From: a virus
Reading direction: 5' to 3' (one strand)
Virus record (IMG/VR): IMGVR_UViG_3300032293_000769
Span: 1 to 21,677 of that record
Length of the DNA stretch: 21,677 nucleotides
In this document: in pieces, positions 12,043 through 20,011 of the stretch
Position numbering within the stretch: the first letter of the stretch is position 1
Layout: each line of letters starts with the position of its first letter
The notes under the pieces: model-generated
What the model saw: the letters and a program-made list of their open reading frames with translations, nothing else
Databases searched by the model: none
Told to the model about the DNA's origin: nothing
Made by a program: the position numbers and the translations under genes

Positions 12043-13754
12043 TTTGCAATCCTACTAAAGTTATTGTGCTTCTCAAATTTAATAATCGACCGAAATTTAT
12101 CAAATAACTGGTCACCTTTGTGTGAGATAACAAATACATTGGTATCTGTTCCCATCTCATGAATCAATTTCAAAAATTCTTCCGTACCAACGCCATCAAG
12201 AGAAGAATCAAATACTTCATCCAGTATGAGTAAATTGGTATTTGTGGAATTCTTCAACTTAGCAATCTGTCGCCATGTAAACAATAGAGCCAAGTCAATA
12301 CGCATCTTTTCACCTTCAGAGAAGTTGGCATATGAGAACTCATCACGGTGTCTAGACTTAATTGTTTCTTCAAACGATTCATTGATGTTAAAGTTTACAA
12401 AGAAGTCCATGGCAGTCAAATACTTATTAATCAATTTATTCATGATAGGTAAGTATTGACGAATGATTTTGGTTTTGATGCCAGTATCTTTCAACAATGA
12501 TCCTGCAAATTCATAGTATTGTTTCTCTGTGGCCAGTTCTTCTTGTTTCTTAACCAATACACCAAGTTCTTCTTTGAGTTCTTTTAACTTGGCATTTTCT
12601 TCTTCAAGACTATCTTTGTGGTTGGTAAGTTCTTCTACTTCTTTTTGCAATTTTGTAACGAACTTATTGATGGCAGATATCGTTGAGTTGTGTTTCACGA
12701 CCTCGTTGTTATGTGCCGTGATGTGTTTAAGTCCGTGTTGTATTTCTTCGATTCGTTTATTCGTTGCCGTAATTTGAGCAGAGATATCCGATAAGGCTGT
12801 ATTGACTTCTGACTTGGTGTTATTGAGAACAGAAACTTGGTCAGTTCGGAAAGATTCTGCAATTCCTTGTTTACAAGTTGGACAATCAGAGTGTTCTTCA
12901 TAAAAGGTTACCTCTTTGTCAATCTTCTTAATGCGAGATTCAAGTTTAGATTCTAACTGTATTAGTTTGGCACTTTTCTTTTGTACTGCCATTTGATCGG
13001 CAATCTTACTCTGCAATACGGCAATATGTTTTTGAATTAATTCAACATCTCTTTCTAGTGTAAAGATTTGATCAACCGAATCGGCAATCTCTTTACGCTT
13101 CTTGGCAATTTCTTCATCAGAACGACTTTTGTGTTCTTCAATACTTTGTTTCTGAAAGTTGATTCTTTCTGAAGAAATATCCATCTCATATTTGTTTTTG
13201 GTCGAGATGTCTTTGATTGATGACATCTTCTCTTTGACAATACCATTCATAGAGGAAAAGATGCCAATGTCCAACAAATCTTCAATAATCAATCTGCGGT
13301 CAGCCGGAGATAATTGCATGAAAGGAATAAACGATGCCGAACCAAGAATAACCACTTGTGTAAATGATTTGTAGTTAATCTTGAGAATGAACTTCTCCAA
13401 GAACTCTTGATAGTCTTTTGCCTTGGCATCTTGGTCAAGTAGTTTATCATCAAGATAAACCTCAAACACATTGGGCTTAATACCACGAATTACTTTGTAT
13501 TGTTTTTTGCCAATAGAAAATTCAATCTCTACAACACAATCGGATTGGTTAATACTGTTCAAAAGTTGCGGCTTGTTTATCTTACGAAATGGTTTACCAA
13601 AAAGACCAAAACACAATGCATCAAGAATGGTGGATTTACCTGCACCATTGTTGCCAATAATTAATGTATTGGGTGATCTTTGAAAATTAATTTCAGTAAA
13701 ACTTGCACCGGTCGATAAAAAGTTTTTCCATCGAACTTTTTGAAATGTAATCAT
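12039..13754 (-). CDS. 46: Recombination endonuclease subunit gp46 (Rad50/SbcC-like)
   Basis: A 571-residue SMC-like ATPase (T4 gp46 has 560). Walker A GNNGAGKST (34-42) is followed by a long coiled coil interrupted by the zinc hook CPTC (291-294), then the ABC signature FSEGEKMRID and Walker B LLILDEVFDSSLD near the end. With gp47 it resects double-strand ends for recombination-dependent replication and degrades host DNA in T4. It overlaps gene 47 by ATGA and def by ATGA, so the three are translationally coupled. Confidence 0.97.
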   Translation of the reverse strand: MITFQKVRWKNFLSTGASFTEINFQRSPNTLIIGNNGAGKSTILDALCFGLFGKPFRKINKPQLLNSINQSDCVVEIEFSIGKKQYKVIRGIKPNVFEVYLDDKLLDQDAKAKDYQEFLEKFILKINYKSFTQVVILGSASFIPFMQLSPADRRLIIEDLLDIGIFSSMNGIVKEKMSSIKDISTKNKYEMDISSERINFQKQSIEEHKSRSDEEIAKKRKEIADSVDQIFTLERDVELIQKHIAVLQSKIADQMAVQKKSAKLIQLESKLESRIKKIDKEVTFYEEHSDCPTCKQGIAESFRTDQVSVLNNTKSEVNTALSDISAQITATNKRIEEIQHGLKHITAHNNEVVKHNSTISAINKFVTKLQKEVEELTNHKDSLEEENAKLKELKEELGVLVKKQEELATEKQYYEFAGSLLKDTGIKTKIIRQYLPIMNKLINKYLTAMDFFVNFNINESFEETIKSRHRDEFSYANFSEGEKMRIDLALLFTWRQIAKLKNSTNTNLLILDEVFDSSLDGVGTEEFLKLIHEMGTDTNVFVISHKGDQLFDKFRSIIKFEKHNNFSRIAK

Positions 13755-14827
13755 GCCTGTTCTTGGTTCAATGCCTCAACATATAATTCTTTCATTATAG
13801 TTTTCAGCCTTTCATTATCAATATGTTCTTCTTTAATACTGTCTACATACTTGCCAATAATTGACATGGTATCTTCAGCTTGATCCAGCATATCATCTTC
13901 TACGCCTTCTGTCAAGTCTGTAAAGTCTTCCGCAATGGTAATATCGATTGGATTAACTTTGTATAGATTGTCCATAAACTTGTCAAACAGATAGGGATTA
14001 GTTTTGTTAAGTACCACAACCTTAACATAGGTATTGGTATACTTACTCAAATCTTTATCCATAACTTCAGTAATGGTGGTTTCTTTGTCATCATAAACGA
14101 TGCGATGAAACATTACATTGGGGTTTTTTATGAAAGTAAGATCATGTGTATTAAGATCAAAAAGATGAAAACCTCTATCGTCATTATAATCTTGCCAAGT
14201 AAGTTCATATGGATTGCCAAGATAGTGTATGTTGCCATTTGAACTGCGATGATGATAGTGACCACTAAAAGTAAAATTGAAGCGTCCGAATAAGTCACGA
14301 TGTAGTCCCTCTAAAGATGGCATGCCACGATGCATGGCAAAACCGGCAATTTCAAAATGACCCATACAAATATTCGATTTAGTATTTTTTAATACTTCCA
14401 TTGATTGTTCATAGTTATCGGGGCAAATCCACGGCATCATACAAATGGGATGTTTTTCATCATCTAACCAAATTGTGGTTGGTTTATCAATGACTGTAAT
14501 ATTGGTATACTCTTGTAACAACAATCGAACCGAGTTTACCTCATTTGTATTTTTAAAGTAGGTGTCGTGATTGCCGGCCAACATATAAACTTTGATGCCC
14601 ATACCATACAGACGGTCAAAAAACATTTCTCGAGCTCGTTTGTATGTGTAGAAGTTAATATATTTTCTACGATCAAAGGTATCACCAAGTATTAATAGTG
14701 TGGTGATGCCTTCTTCTTTTAATTTTGGAAAAAAAGTTTCGATGTAGAACTTTTCATAATAATCTAAAAAGTGTGTTGAATCGTTTCTGGCACCAAAATG
14801 TTGATCTGTTATAATCGCAATTTTCAT
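13751..14827 (-). CDS. 47: Recombination nuclease gp47 (Mre11/SbcD-like)
   Basis: A 358-residue metallophosphoesterase nuclease (T4 gp47 has 339). Metal-binding motifs are DQH (8-10), GDTFDRR (48-54), GNHD (85-88), MGHFEIAG and the late SGHYHHR. It partners gp46. Bases before the ATG are AT-rich with no clear RBS, so translation may depend on read-in from the 59-residue gene upstream. The C-terminal part is acidic (EDFTDLTEGVEDDMLDQAED). Confidence 0.97.
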   Translation of the reverse strand: MKIAIITDQHFGARNDSTHFLDYYEKFYIETFFPKLKEEGITTLLILGDTFDRRKYINFYTYKRAREMFFDRLYGMGIKVYMLAGNHDTYFKNTNEVNSVRLLLQEYTNITVIDKPTTIWLDDEKHPICMMPWICPDNYEQSMEVLKNTKSNICMGHFEIAGFAMHRGMPSLEGLHRDLFGRFNFTFSGHYHHRSSNGNIHYLGNPYELTWQDYNDDRGFHLFDLNTHDLTFIKNPNVMFHRIVYDDKETTITEVMDKDLSKYTNTYVKVVVLNKTNPYLFDKFMDNLYKVNPIDITIAEDFTDLTEGVEDDMLDQAEDTMSIIGKYVDSIKEEHIDNERLKTIMKELYVEALNQEQA

Positions 14828-14842
14828 AATATATTTTTTTTA

Positions 14843-15022
14843 TTATAACAAGGTTGATGGCCTTGGATTATTTGGGTTATTTTCATCATAATATTTAATT
14901 TCAATAATTGACTCTGGAAATTTCATTTGTAGTGAAAATTCAGTTGATTCTTTAAAAGTTTTAAACCATTTAAAAAACACCAAATCTTTTTTTTCGGTTG
15001 CATAGTAAGTTACTTTATACAT
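14843..15022 (-). CDS. Small protein of unknown function (59 aa)
   Basis: A 59-residue ORF filling the gap between gene 55 and gene 47: MYKVTYYATEKKDLVFFKWF, then FKESTEFSLQMKFPESIIEIKYYDENN, the shape of a small alpha/beta protein. RBS AGGAG lies about nine bases upstream within the last codons of gene 55. Its amino-acid pattern and RBS make it a real gene; the function is unknown. Confidence 0.75.
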   Translation of the reverse strand: MYKVTYYATEKKDLVFFKWFKTFKESTEFSLQMKFPESIIEIKYYDENNPNNPRPSTLL

Positions 15023-15026
15023 TATA

Positions 15027-15569
15027 TCATTCTCCTAAGAATTTTTCAATACCTTTTGATTTCTTTGCCGTTGCGATATCCTTCTTTGCCTGTTTGGCTT
15101 CTTCGTAGTTGCCAATAAACTCTGCAATGTTATCGTATAGTTCAAACTGTTTTGTGGTACCATCTTCTAGTTCCATCATTTCCATTTCATCCAATATACC
15201 CATTTGTTCAGTAGCTTTGTACTTCACATAGGTTTGTTTTTTTTCTTTTTGTATTCTTCGTAAAAAGGCAAAATAGATAATCTGTGTAAAATAAGCAAAT
15301 GGATTCTTCGATTTGGCCGGATCAAAGTTGTCAAAGTACATTAAACAGTTTTCAATACCATCCGACATCATTTCATCACGATAGGTATAGTTAATAAAGT
15401 TTGGCTTATGTGAAAGACCTTCTGCAATCTTCATAAAGCATTCACCAATATAGTTTGGAATGGCTGGAGGAGATTTATTTTCTTTCTTTGCCAATTTACA
15501 AGCCTCTTTGTAGTCGATCAAGGAGTTTAAGAAAGCTTCGTTATTGATGTAATGTTTTTGCTTAGCCAT
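15027..15569 (-). CDS. 55: Late-transcription sigma factor (gp55)
   Basis: A 180-residue divergent sigma factor (T4 gp55 has 185) that directs host RNA polymerase to TATAAATA late promoters with gp33 and the gp45 clamp. Family segments are YRDEMMSDGIENCLMYFDNFDP and NPFAYFTQIIYFAFLRRIQKEKKQ, the region-2-like core. The start MAKQKHYINNEAFL at 15569 is chosen by similarity to the family; an ATG four codons earlier (15581) is also possible, and neither has a good RBS. Matching late motifs are visible at 21222-21229 and 5691-5698. A strong stem-loop precedes it. Confidence 0.94.
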   Translation of the reverse strand: MAKQKHYINNEAFLNSLIDYKEACKLAKKENKSPPAIPNYIGECFMKIAEGLSHKPNFINYTYRDEMMSDGIENCLMYFDNFDPAKSKNPFAYFTQIIYFAFLRRIQKEKKQTYVKYKATEQMGILDEMEMMELEDGTTKQFELYDNIAEFIGNYEEAKQAKKDIATAKKSKGIEKFLGE

Positions 15570-15590
15570 AAAGTATACCATAAAAAGTTG

Positions 15591-15619
15591 TTGACAAGGG
15601 GCTTGACATCGTGTATAGT
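15591..15619 (+). promoter_or_regulatory. Plus-strand promoter-like sequence, TTGACA-N17-TATAGT
   Basis: Perfect -35 (15591-15596), near-perfect -10 TATAGT (15614-15619) and a 17-bp spacer, pointing away from gp55 and antisense to the Sm-like and uvsW genes. No plus-strand gene follows. The -10 lies in the loop of the stem-loop at 15596-15635, so it may be coincidence. Confidence 0.4.
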
Positions 15620-15635
15620 TCTCGGTGTCCCCCTT
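15596..15635. other. Strong stem-loop upstream of gene 55
   Basis: AAGGGG (15596-15601) pairs with CCCCTT (15630-15635) and GACATCG (15605-15611) with CGGTGTC (15623-15629), giving 13 bp with one G-U and a 3-nt bulge around an 11-nt loop. No U-tract follows in either direction, so it is not an ordinary terminator; a processing or stability element in the gp55 leader is possible. Confidence 0.6.
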
Positions 15636-15650
15636 TGATGTTAATATTAA

Positions 15651-16028
15651 TCAATGTAATACCTGTCCTTCTGAATCTTCTAATGCATCCATAATATCTT
15701 CAATTTCTTCATCGGTCATCTCGTCAGAGAGTTCTTTTGCCTTCATCAAAGATTTAATCTTTTCCACAGTGTTCAAATAATATTCTTCAAATTCTGGATT
15801 AGGTTCAAACATTGTAAGCACATCACAAGATTTGATTGTAATCTCATTCTTCTTGATTAATTGTACCGGTAACCAATGATTCATTATCAAACCACTTTCA
15901 GAACCTCTAGTATTAATGTATACTGACATTGGTTCTTCAATCACAAACTCATCAATTGGATTTTTTGAAAGGCAACCAATTACATCTTCTCCGGTTTTTA
16001 ACCGAACTATCTTTACTATGCCGTTCAT
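15651..16028 (-). CDS. Possible Sm-like (LSm) domain protein
   Basis: A 125-residue protein. The first 70 residues are short strands (GIVKIVRLKTGEDVIGCL, DEFVIEEPMSVYI, GLIMNHWLPVQL, EITIKSCDVLTMF) in the order of an Sm1/Sm2-like barrel; the phrase LKTGEDVIG is typical of such phage proteins. The tail (75-125) is acidic and helical. It might bind RNA or proteins, but this is fold-level inference. It overlaps the uvsW stop (ATGA), so it is the third gene of the uvsY-uvsW unit. Confidence 0.6.
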   Translation of the reverse strand: MNGIVKIVRLKTGEDVIGCLSKNPIDEFVIEEPMSVYINTRGSESGLIMNHWLPVQLIKKNEITIKSCDVLTMFEPNPEFEEYYLNTVEKIKSLMKAKELSDEMTDEEIEDIMDALEDSEGQVLH

Positions 16029-17518
16029 TTCTTGAGTCCTATTTTATAAGTTTTATAAACAAACTGTTCTTCATTATATATTTTAACTCGTTCAACGAAA
16101 TGTTTCAAAGTAAAATTCATGTGTTTCTTATATCTTAAATCATCTGCAATGTCGTAGAGGACGGCTTTTTCTTTTCCTTCACTTTGTCGTAATCCTCGGC
16201 CGATTGATTGTAAGTTCCGTACTCTAGACTTTGATGGACTTGCGAATATAATATTGTGCAAGTTTCTAATGTTAATACCAGTACTAAAGGTGCCAAAAGA
16301 AGCAACAACAATCGCATCATTTTCAATTTCCATTATTCGTCTAACTTCTTCTCTATCCGCAACATCAGTACCACCATGGATAAAGAACACTTTTCTATCA
16401 CCAATATTCTTGGTGTCTTTAATCATATCATACAGTATTTGTCCATGTTTGTCAACCATTTGATATAATATCAAGGTATTATTACCTAAGCTAACTGCAA
16501 GATTTTTAATGAATTTATTCCTATTTTCATTTGAAATAAGATACTGTATTTCTTCTTGGTAAGTTGAATCTTTCATTCTCAAACATACATCATCATCGTG
16601 TTTAAGAATTAGACATTTAATTTCAAAGTCCGATACCTGTTGTTTATCAATTAACTCCCTTGTAGTTATTACCTTTTTAACTGGACCAAACAATCCTTCT
16701 AACACCAGTTTATGTGTTTTGGTACCATCCAAAGTGCCTGTAAGACCTATTCTATATTTAGCATTGACACAGGACGTAAGTATGGTGGTAAGAGATTGAG
16801 CTTTGAATAAATGTGCTTCGTCACCTATGATATAATCAAACTGTTCAAAATATTCTTTTGGGAGTTTATACAAAGACTGCCAAGTGGATATTGTCAACGG
16901 TTTGTCTGTGTCTTTTTCTTTGCCTTGATATATTCTATGGAGAAATAGTTCCATATTTTCATTATTATAATCTGCAAAGTCGGAATATAACTGTTCAACC
17001 AATGAGGTGGTTGGAACAATAACCAAACCTTTAAGATTTTGGTATTTGTATAACTGTTGAAATATTAAGTAAATGATTAATGATTTACCTGAAGCCGTTG
17101 GAGACAATAATAAACTTCTCCGTTTTTGCATGGCATGAATGTATGCCTCTATTTGATGTTCTCTTACCTCAATAGGTTCACCACGAGCATGTATGTTTAA
17201 TTCACCAATAAACTTTTTGGCATGATAGACTGAATACTCATCTTCTATGTCCAAGTCATCTTCATATTCAAATATATATTCTCTCGATTCACAGAACTGT
17301 TCAATGTAAGGTAATAATCCTCGATACAACATGGAAGTTTGTAGATTATACAAGCGAATTTTTCCGTCCCACACTCGATTGCGAAATGCAGGAACAAACT
17401 GGTGACCAGGAACAAAGAAGGTAAAAAACTCCGATAACTCTTGTGCAATGTGCCGCTCACAAGTTATCTTGGCATAGACTTCATCCTTTTTGGAGATTAA
17501 TATATCATTGTCCGCCAA
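16025..17518 (-). CDS. uvsW: UvsW recombination helicase
   Basis: An SF2 helicase of about 497 residues (T4 UvsW has about 500) that unwinds R-loops, branched DNA and stalled forks, switching replication from origin to recombination mode. The N-terminal double-stranded-DNA-binding part ends around 110. Walker A is SPTASGKS (139-146), motif II is DEAH (233-236), and motif VI is QSIGRGLRQ. No ATG lies near the N-terminus in this frame. A TTG at 17518 is chosen because GGGAG is seven bases upstream and DNDILISKKDEVYAKITC then aligns with the T4 start; a TTG at 17536 is the alternative. It overlaps uvsY. Confidence 0.95.
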   Translation of the reverse strand: MADNDILISKKDEVYAKITCERHIAQELSEFFTFFVPGHQFVPAFRNRVWDGKIRLYNLQTSMLYRGLLPYIEQFCESREYIFEYEDDLDIEDEYSVYHAKKFIGELNIHARGEPIEVREHQIEAYIHAMQKRRSLLLSPTASGKSLIIYLIFQQLYKYQNLKGLVIVPTTSLVEQLYSDFADYNNENMELFLHRIYQGKEKDTDKPLTISTWQSLYKLPKEYFEQFDYIIGDEAHLFKAQSLTTILTSCVNAKYRIGLTGTLDGTKTHKLVLEGLFGPVKKVITTRELIDKQQVSDFEIKCLILKHDDDVCLRMKDSTYQEEIQYLISNENRNKFIKNLAVSLGNNTLILYQMVDKHGQILYDMIKDTKNIGDRKVFFIHGGTDVADREEVRRIMEIENDAIVVASFGTFSTGINIRNLHNIIFASPSKSRVRNLQSIGRGLRQSEGKEKAVLYDIADDLRYKKHMNFTLKHFVERVKIYNEEQFVYKTYKIGLKK

Positions 17519-17939
17519 TGAATCTCTCCCAATCAATAAATGATTTTAACTCCCAATGCCGATTCTTTAATTCACCCATGATGGACTCTAAGACTGAAAC
17601 CACTTCTTCATGGTACACCTTCTTTTCCAATAAACGAATCAGGTCATCATCACCTTCTAGATAGGCACTAATGTCTGATTTCAACACAAACTGAAATGGT
17701 TCCCATCCACGAGAATCGAGTTCTTCTTGGTCCATACGGCCAGAAAAATACTCAACCTTTAACTTACGCATACGCAAATAATCAAAGTGTGCCTTCTTTG
17801 AGGCAATCTTGTGTTTGGTAAGAATAGAGAGATATTTGTTGTGAAGTGTGGGTATGCGGATGAGCTCTTTACCAGGCTCTGTCTGGTCCATTCCTGCATC
17901 ATTTTCCCAATGTTTCAATACTTGTTCTAGATTTTCCAT
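17505..17939 (-). CDS. uvsY: UvsY recombination mediator
   Basis: A 144-residue protein (T4 UvsY has 137) that loads the UvsX recombinase on gp32-coated single strands. Recognisable are the central KKAHFDYLRMRKLKVEYFSGRMDQEEL (T4 LDYYSGRGDGDE) and the C-terminal helical region LESIMGELKNRHWELKSFIDWERF. The order uvsY-uvsW matches T4, though transcribed here directly after a tail gene. A sigma70-type promoter (17971-17999) drives it. Confidence 0.92.
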   Translation of the reverse strand: MENLEQVLKHWENDAGMDQTEPGKELIRIPTLHNKYLSILTKHKIASKKAHFDYLRMRKLKVEYFSGRMDQEELDSRGWEPFQFVLKSDISAYLEGDDDLIRLLEKKVYHEEVVSVLESIMGELKNRHWELKSFIDWERFIGGQ

Positions 17940-17970
17940 AATATTTTCAATAGTCTAACACGAATTTTAC

Positions 17971-17999
17971 ATCATAACACAATTCATGTTACATGGCAA
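17971..17999 (-). promoter_or_regulatory. Sigma70-type promoter of uvsY, TTGCCA-N17-TATGAT
   Basis: -35 TTGCCA (17999-17994) and -10 TATGAT (17976-17971) with a 17-bp spacer. Start predicted near 17964, so early expression of uvsY-uvsW is separated from the late genes upstream. Confidence 0.7.
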
Positions 18000-18012
18000 G
18001 AATTAATGTTAA

Positions 18013-18558
18013 TTAAACTGGTACAAATTTAAACTGGTCATAAACAAAAGTGGCATCAGCCGTAATAATATCATCTGCGGATAACTTGGTATCAAAATCA
18101 ATATCAGATAACGAAACAGGAAATACATTGGTAAATTCAACACGAACCACGGGATTATTCAAATTATTCAAAATGGTTAAAGTGGCATCCGCATAAACCA
18201 ACTTTGATTTATTTTGGCTTGAGGGAGTTACATACTGATTTTGTATTTGTGTTTTCAAATTTCTTTCATCTGTACCATCCGGTGATGCAAAAGAACGAAA
18301 CCAATTGTATATACCTTGCCATGATTCTAATGCTTCGTCCACTAAAAATACCACATTTAAATTGTTGTAAGTTAATTGATTACCAGGCGAGTATACAATC
18401 ACACTTGGAAAGTTCAATGGGGCCTGTCCTATACTTACCCCTGGTATGTTTACAGACTGGCAGAAATATGGTACCGAACCTGCTCTGTTGAAGGTTAACA
18501 GATACTTGGTTGGTTGTAGTAAGTTGGTATTTTGTGGTGTTCTAGATAGTACGGTCAT
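18013..18558 (-). CDS. Tail-tube-like structural protein (gp19/Hcp fold)
   Basis: A 181-residue protein with the pattern of T4-type tail tube proteins: LLTFNRAGSVPYFCQSVNIPGVS near the start, then YSPGNQLTYNNLNVVFLVDEALESWQGIYNWFRSF, then ATLTILNNLNNPVVRVEFTNVFPVSLSDIDFD and a final VYDQFKFV strand. These suit the gp19/gp54 and Hcp fold forming a tail tube layer. T4 gp19 has 163 residues and is not next to gp23, so this could be a paralogue or another virion protein of the fold. A CTAAATA motif precedes it. Confidence 0.8.
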   Translation of the reverse strand: MTVLSRTPQNTNLLQPTKYLLTFNRAGSVPYFCQSVNIPGVSIGQAPLNFPSVIVYSPGNQLTYNNLNVVFLVDEALESWQGIYNWFRSFASPDGTDERNLKTQIQNQYVTPSSQNKSKLVYADATLTILNNLNNPVVRVEFTNVFPVSLSDIDFDTKLSADDIITADATFVYDQFKFVPV

Positions 18559-18585
18559 ATTACAATCTCTGTTTTGATATACATC

Positions 18586-18592
18586 TATTTAG
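18586..18592 (-). promoter_or_regulatory. Late-promoter-like CTAAATA
   Basis: CTAAATA about 28 bases before the ATG of the tail-tube-like gene and directly after the gp23 terminator. It shares TAAATA with the T4 late consensus. It is the only candidate promoter in the gap. Confidence 0.45.
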
Positions 18593-18597
18593 GAGCC

Positions 18598-18627
18598 AAA
18601 AAAAAGAGACCTCCGAAGAGGCCTCTT
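18598..18627 (-). terminator. Rho-independent terminator after gp23
   Basis: The minus-strand RNA forms AAGAGGCCTC-TTCG-GAGGTCTCTT, ten pairs with one G-U and a UUCG loop, followed by eight U residues (18605-18598, two of them also used in the stem). Confidence 0.92.
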
Positions 18628-18632
18628 AAAAT

Positions 18633-18657
18633 GTCATTCTTGTGATGACTTTTTTTT
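18633..18657 (+). terminator. Weak plus-strand terminator candidate
   Basis: GTCAT-N7-ATGAC followed by eight T residues (18650-18657) on the plus strand. The stem is only 5 bp. It would stop antisense transcripts before they enter gp23. Confidence 0.35.
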
Positions 18658-18658
18658 A

Positions 18659-19987
18659 TTACATCAAGTTCTTCACACCAAAAATGCGATAGTACCTGTT
18701 TGTACGAGCATTCAAACCACCTAAGCCAGCTCCAAGTCCTTCTGCGAATGGGTTTGATACCATTCCGTAACGAGTCTTGAAACCAATCTTTGGTTGGAAT
18801 GTATACTGGTCTACAGCACGAACCATCTGTAATGGAACGTATGGGCAATAGAACAAACCAGCATCGTATGGGCTAGAACCTTTGTAACCGATAGTTACGA
18901 GTTCTTGATTGCTTGTGTATCCACCGAAGTATGGGTCAATATAAACCTTGATACGACCGTGTAACATACCAGCAAATGTGTTGCCTGTGTCATCTACTTG
19001 CAAGTCAGCTTGGAGAGCAGGTGTGTACTGAAGAACACCAGCCATTGCCATAGCAGAAGCAACGTCAGAAGAAACGATTAACACGTTACCTTTTCCTCTA
19101 CGAGTTTGCTTAGCAATTACGTTAGCATCACGCTCGATTTGAAAAATTAGACCTTTGAAACGCTCAACTGACCAACGGCCGTTTGAGTCTGTATCTAAGT
19201 CAAAGAAACCTGCTGTGGTTGTACCATACTGAGCACCTGGAACGGCAACAGTATAGATGGTACGGATAACTTCACGGTTAATTTCAGCGAGAACTTCTGT
19301 AGACAGAATGTTAGACAATTCTGTTTCAGCATCAAGACCATGAATTGCTTTCAAGTCTTGTGCTAGTTCTAAAGAGTACTCAGCTTTCAATGCACGGCTT
19401 TGAGCAGTTACAGTAACTTTCTCAATAGAGAAAGCCATCTGACCAAATGCTGTATTGCCATCTGAACCAAGGTATTCAGCAGTAGCTGTTGGTAGTCCAA
19501 TACCAGTTGTGTACGAGTTAGCAGCTAAAGTTGCAGAAACAACAGGGTTTGTACCTGTGTCAGTTGCAGTTGTACCAGCGAAACCGTATGGGTTACCAGC
19601 AGAACCTTTACCAGAGAACATCGTGTTAGCTTCGTTGTAGAATGCCTCAGCACCAGTTTGATCTACGTACTTAGCACGCATTGCAAAGATCAAGCCTGTT
19701 GGGCCTGTCATTGGCTGAACACCAGCAACGTCATAAGCAATAAGATTTGGAAGCGCACGGCGTACCAAAGAAATCAAAATTGGGTCAAAGTTTTGAACAC
19801 CACCAGTTACGTTTGTAGGACCGGGATCAGCTTCGTTCAAAGCAACACGATCTTGACGCATAGCTTGTTGTTGATTTTCCAAAACAAGTGCTGTTACAGC
19901 CTTCTTGTATGGGTCTTTAATGGACTCAAGTTCTGGATGCTCCAGAACAGGCTGCCATTTCTTTTGTAGTTCTTCTGTCATATACAT
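18659..19987 (-). CDS. 23: Major capsid protein (gp23)
   Basis: A 442-residue homologue of T4 gp23 (521), the hexamer-forming shell protein. Diagnostic segments are DPILISLVRRALPNLIAYDVAGVQPMTGPTGLIFAMRAKY, KAEYSLELAQDLKAIHGLDAETELSNILSTEVLAEINREV and the C-terminal FQPKIGFKTRYGMVSNPF. The N-terminal propeptide should be removed by gp21 after Glu52 (LNE|ADPGPTN), matching the protease preference for a hydrophobic residue two before Glu. The RBS AAGGA is eight bases before the ATG at 19987. No late motif lies directly upstream, so it is probably transcribed with gp22. A strong terminator follows the gene. Confidence 0.97.
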   Translation of the reverse strand: MYMTEELQKKWQPVLEHPELESIKDPYKKAVTALVLENQQQAMRQDRVALNEADPGPTNVTGGVQNFDPILISLVRRALPNLIAYDVAGVQPMTGPTGLIFAMRAKYVDQTGAEAFYNEANTMFSGKGSAGNPYGFAGTTATDTGTNPVVSATLAANSYTTGIGLPTATAEYLGSDGNTAFGQMAFSIEKVTVTAQSRALKAEYSLELAQDLKAIHGLDAETELSNILSTEVLAEINREVIRTIYTVAVPGAQYGTTTAGFFDLDTDSNGRWSVERFKGLIFQIERDANVIAKQTRRGKGNVLIVSSDVASAMAMAGVLQYTPALQADLQVDDTGNTFAGMLHGRIKVYIDPYFGGYTSNQELVTIGYKGSSPYDAGLFYCPYVPLQMVRAVDQYTFQPKIGFKTRYGMVSNPFAEGLGAGLGGLNARTNRYYRIFGVKNLM

Positions 19988-20011
19988 GGTTATTTTCCTT
20001 ATGTTTGTATA

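Noticed and set aside
15572-15577. Extended -10 (TGGTATACT) just before gene 55
   Set aside because: The predicted start would lie inside the coding sequence, and no -35 fits at 16-18 bp.
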